Below are positions 62,227 to 64,000 of a stretch of DNA of 64,000 nt, in pieces. This DNA is from Microvirga massiliensis. Its GTDB lineage: Bacteria > Pseudomonadota > Alphaproteobacteria > Rhizobiales > Beijerinckiaceae. The first letter of the stretch is position 1; each line of letters starts with the position of its first letter. A model generated the notes under the pieces. The model worked only from the letters and a program-made list of their open reading frames with translations, searched no databases and was not told where the DNA came from. A program made the position numbers and the translations under genes. The stretch spans positions 207,559 through 271,558 of the forward strand of contig NZ_LN811353.1 of the NCBI RefSeq assembly GCF_001006805.1. The letters are read 5' to 3'.

Positions 62227-62967
62227 ATGAATGACCTTCGGATCGGATCGACGATTTGGCTCACGGCGCCGGAGCGCCCGAGGCTCCTGGATTGCTCGCG
62301 GTCGGCGCGCCTCGGCCTCATGGCGAGAACGGTGGTCATTGGCGGAATTGCACTCGCCTTTGTGGTCGGCGCTGCGAACCCGGGCCCCGCGAGCGTCGAG
62401 GCCAAGGCCGGTCCCGTCACGGCAAGACCGCCGAAATCGACCACGCGTCTGCCGGAGGTTGCCGGGCGCCTTGCTCCGGAGCCCGAGGCGACCGGAACGG
62501 CTTCCGTTCAACACGTCGTTCCCAAGGGCCCGTTCCACCCCGCACTCATGGCGCCGGCCGTGAAGCTCGCAAGCCTCACCGAACCATCACCGGCCTCAAC
62601 GGGTTTCGTGCCACGACCCGTGGTGCTGGAGCGATGGACAGAGGAGGAGTTCAAGCAGGTTACAGTAATCGACGGGCGCACGCTGGCAGCCGGTGATTTG
62701 CGTATCCGCCTCATCGGCCTCGACCTGCCGTTGCCTGATCAGGTCTGCCGGACCCTCGACGGGCGCTTCGAGGCCTGCGCGAGCCGCGCCGCGACGCAGC
62801 TCGAACTTTTGACGCGTTGGCGCCAGGTCACCTGCCATTATCGGCGTGAACCCGGTGGCGATGCGATCGGGCGCTGCAGGATCGGGACGCAGGACCTCAG
62901 CGACCGAATGATCAAGACCGGGTACGCTTGGCAGACGGCAGCACGACCGGCAGGCCTGACGCCCTGA
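62227..62967 (+). CDS. Thermonuclease-fold-like exported protein
   Basis: A 246-residue protein with an N-terminal hydrophobic anchor (~38-50, VVIGGIALAFVVGAA), a Pro/Ala-rich linker and a C-terminal domain (~145-235) resembling staphylococcal-nuclease-like proteins of Rhizobiales: VTVIDGRTLAAGDLRIRLIG, LDLPLPDQVCRTLDGRFEAC, ATQLELLTRWRQVTCHYRRE, GYAWQ. The usual catalytic Arg/Glu set is not clearly conserved, so it may be inactive. Start choice between 62227 and 62320 is uncertain. It is divergent from the tad operon. Confidence 0.7.
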   Translation: MNDLRIGSTIWLTAPERPRLLDCSRSARLGLMARTVVIGGIALAFVVGAANPGPASVEAKAGPVTARPPKSTTRLPEVAGRLAPEPEATGTASVQHVVPKGPFHPALMAPAVKLASLTEPSPASTGFVPRPVVLERWTEEEFKQVTVIDGRTLAAGDLRIRLIGLDLPLPDQVCRTLDGRFEACASRAATQLELLTRWRQVTCHYRREPGGDAIGRCRIGTQDLSDRMIKTGYAWQTAARPAGLTP

Positions 62968-63096
62968 CGGCCATCTTGCAGCATTGGAGGCGATACCCAC
63001 TGCCACGTCCGTCCCGACGCGCGCCAATCTTGACCTCCGGTCCATCGGCTTGCTCTGGGGGCTGACCCGGACGAGATTGACGCGACGAACCCGCCG

Positions 63097-63288
63097 GACT
63101 GGACGACATTGCGCATCTTTCTGGCGGCTCCCGAACTCGGCAGCCTGACCAGAGCTGCTGGAAAGTGCGGCATCGCGGTATCCGAAGCCGCGCGGCGAAT
63201 TCAGGATCTCGAGGTCGATCTCGGTGTGCGCCTCCTCGACAGGAGTGTGCGGGGCGTGACGCTCACTGCCCCACGCCAAGGGACATGA
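63097..63288 (+). pseudogene. Remnant of a LysR-family regulator (N-terminal helix-turn-helix only)
   Basis: A 63-codon frame reads DWTTLRIFLAAPELGSLTRA, then a helix-turn-helix with AGKCGIAVSEAARRIQDLEV, then LGVRLLDRSVRGVTLTA followed by a TGA. This is the LysR DNA-binding domain; the ~230-residue effector domain is missing and no ATG start precedes the domain. It lies ~130 bases before phaC and was once probably a separate gene. Confidence 0.8.
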
Positions 63289-63415
63289 TCGGAGAAATCC
63301 GTTGGTTCCTAACCTACTGCCAAAATTTGATCCCCAGCCGCACAGGGTTGGTGGTATGAGTAATTAGGACCTTGTTCTGAGGGGGGAGTGACGGTCAGAA
63401 ACTCGAGGCTTCAGA

Positions 63416-64000
63416 ATGGGCCAGGGACAATTTGAGACGGCACGAACCGTCAGCGACGAAGCCAAGAATCCGCAGCGGTTTGTGCAGAACATGGTGCGGC
63501 TGGTCGAAGAAGCGGGCAAGGCAGTTGCCGTCTTCATACAGCCCCATGCGATCAATCCAGCGCCTTTTGCCCTGCACGATGATCTCGCTCCAGCCCTTGG
63601 AACACTGAGCCAACTCCAACGAGCGTGGCTGCAACAGCCCGACAAAGTGTTGGAAGCGCAATTTGCGCTCTGGAGCAGCAGTCTCGACTTGTGGCATTCC
63701 TCGATGTGCCGGTTCATGGGGCTGAAGAACGGAGAGGCAAGGCCGATTGCTATCTCGCTCCCGGACGACCCTCGGTTCAAGCATCCGGCCTGGTCAGGCT
63801 GCCCCTACTTCGACCTGCTGAGACAATCTTACCTGATCACTTCGAACTGGGCAGAATCCCTCGTCAATACGGTCGAGGATCTCGATCCACACACCCGAAA
63901 GAAGGCTCGTTTCTACACGAAGCAGATCGTCAACGCGGTCGCTCCGTCGAACTGGGTGTTCACGAATCCCGAGCTTCTGCGTGAGACCTTCGCCTCCGAC
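63416..64000 (+). CDS. phaC: Class I polyhydroxyalkanoate synthase, 3' end outside window
   Basis: Starts at ATG 63416 and runs off the right edge after 195 codons. It shows the PhaC N-terminal domain: NPQRFVQNMVRLVEEAGKAV, LSQLQRAWLQQPDKVLEAQF, LWHSSMCRFMG, PDDPRFKHPAWSGCPYFDLL, SYLITSNWAESLVNTVEDLD and FYTKQIVNAVAPSNWVFTNP. The catalytic Cys-box lies beyond the window. PhaC polymerises 3-hydroxyacyl-CoA into PHB; the phasin at 2945 and the depolymerase-like esterase at 15239 belong to the same metabolism. GAGG precedes the start by seven bases. Confidence 0.95.
   Translation, partial: MGQGQFETARTVSDEAKNPQRFVQNMVRLVEEAGKAVAVFIQPHAINPAPFALHDDLAPALGTLSQLQRAWLQQPDKVLEAQFALWSSSLDLWHSSMCRFMGLKNGEARPIAISLPDDPRFKHPAWSGCPYFDLLRQSYLITSNWAESLVNTVEDLDPHTRKKARFYTKQIVNAVAPSNWVFTNPELLRETFASD

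Overview
The window reads as high-G+C chromosomal DNA of an alphaproteobacterium of the order Hyphomicrobiales (Rhizobiales), most likely a Methylobacteriaceae (Microvirga-like) member. This is inferred from a complete-looking alphaproteobacterial cpa/tad locus, several Gly/Tyr/Pro-rich secreted proteins, an HWE-family histidine kinase, polyhydroxybutyrate (PHB) genes and scattered copies of a CGTCATTGCGA...GAAGCAATCCAG palindromic repeat. No rRNA or tRNA gene was seen.

Layout. 1-5.8 kb: a GNAT gene cut by the left edge, a MarR-GNAT fusion with a palindrome at its start, small secreted or hypothetical proteins, a phasin, a stand-alone SWIB protein and a small cytochrome c. 6-16.4 kb: a stress-flavoured stretch with a Spy/CpxP-like protein, an Acg-type nitroreductase, a tandem universal stress protein, glucokinase, an MgtA-type P-type ATPase, a second small cytochrome c, an AI-2E-type permease and a secreted PHB depolymerase-like esterase. 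16.5-17.8 kb: small secreted proteins.

17.8-25.4 kb is visibly less G+C-rich in part and is the most unusual stretch. It holds a FemAB-like aminoacyltransferase, an orphan TAXI solute-binding protein, and a peptide-export cassette. The cassette has a 65-residue precursor with a canonical double-glycine-type leader and a six-cysteine core containing a (Lys-Asp)6 repeat, an HlyD-type adaptor, and a C39-peptidase ABC transporter that overlaps the adaptor gene by four bases. This looks like a microcin/RiPP-like export system with an unrecognised product.

25.4-31.6 kb: an AhpD-like protein, a repetitive secreted protein, DedA and DUF1345 membrane proteins, a ComEA-like HhH protein, a His-rich secreted peptide and a decayed TauE/SafE gene. 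31.9-44.6 kb: an HWE histidine kinase, a copper operon (DUF2946, YcnI, CopC-CopD), a single-domain receiver, a Crp/Fnr regulator, a PRC-barrel protein and an AI-2E/GAF fusion. 44.7-51.1 kb: a class II aldolase, RecQ, an HI0933-type flavoprotein, a CAP-domain lipoprotein and an SLC13 permease. 51.4-62.0 kb: the tad/cpa pilus operon, transcribed leftwards from cpaB to tadD; no flp pilin or prepilin peptidase gene is seen. 62.2-64.0 kb: a nuclease-fold protein, a LysR remnant and the start of phaC, which runs off the right edge.

Themes: PHB metabolism (phasin, depolymerase-like esterase, synthase), envelope and metal stress, and surface structures. Starts were chosen from visible Shine-Dalgarno sequences, so many CDS begin downstream of the longest possible open frame.
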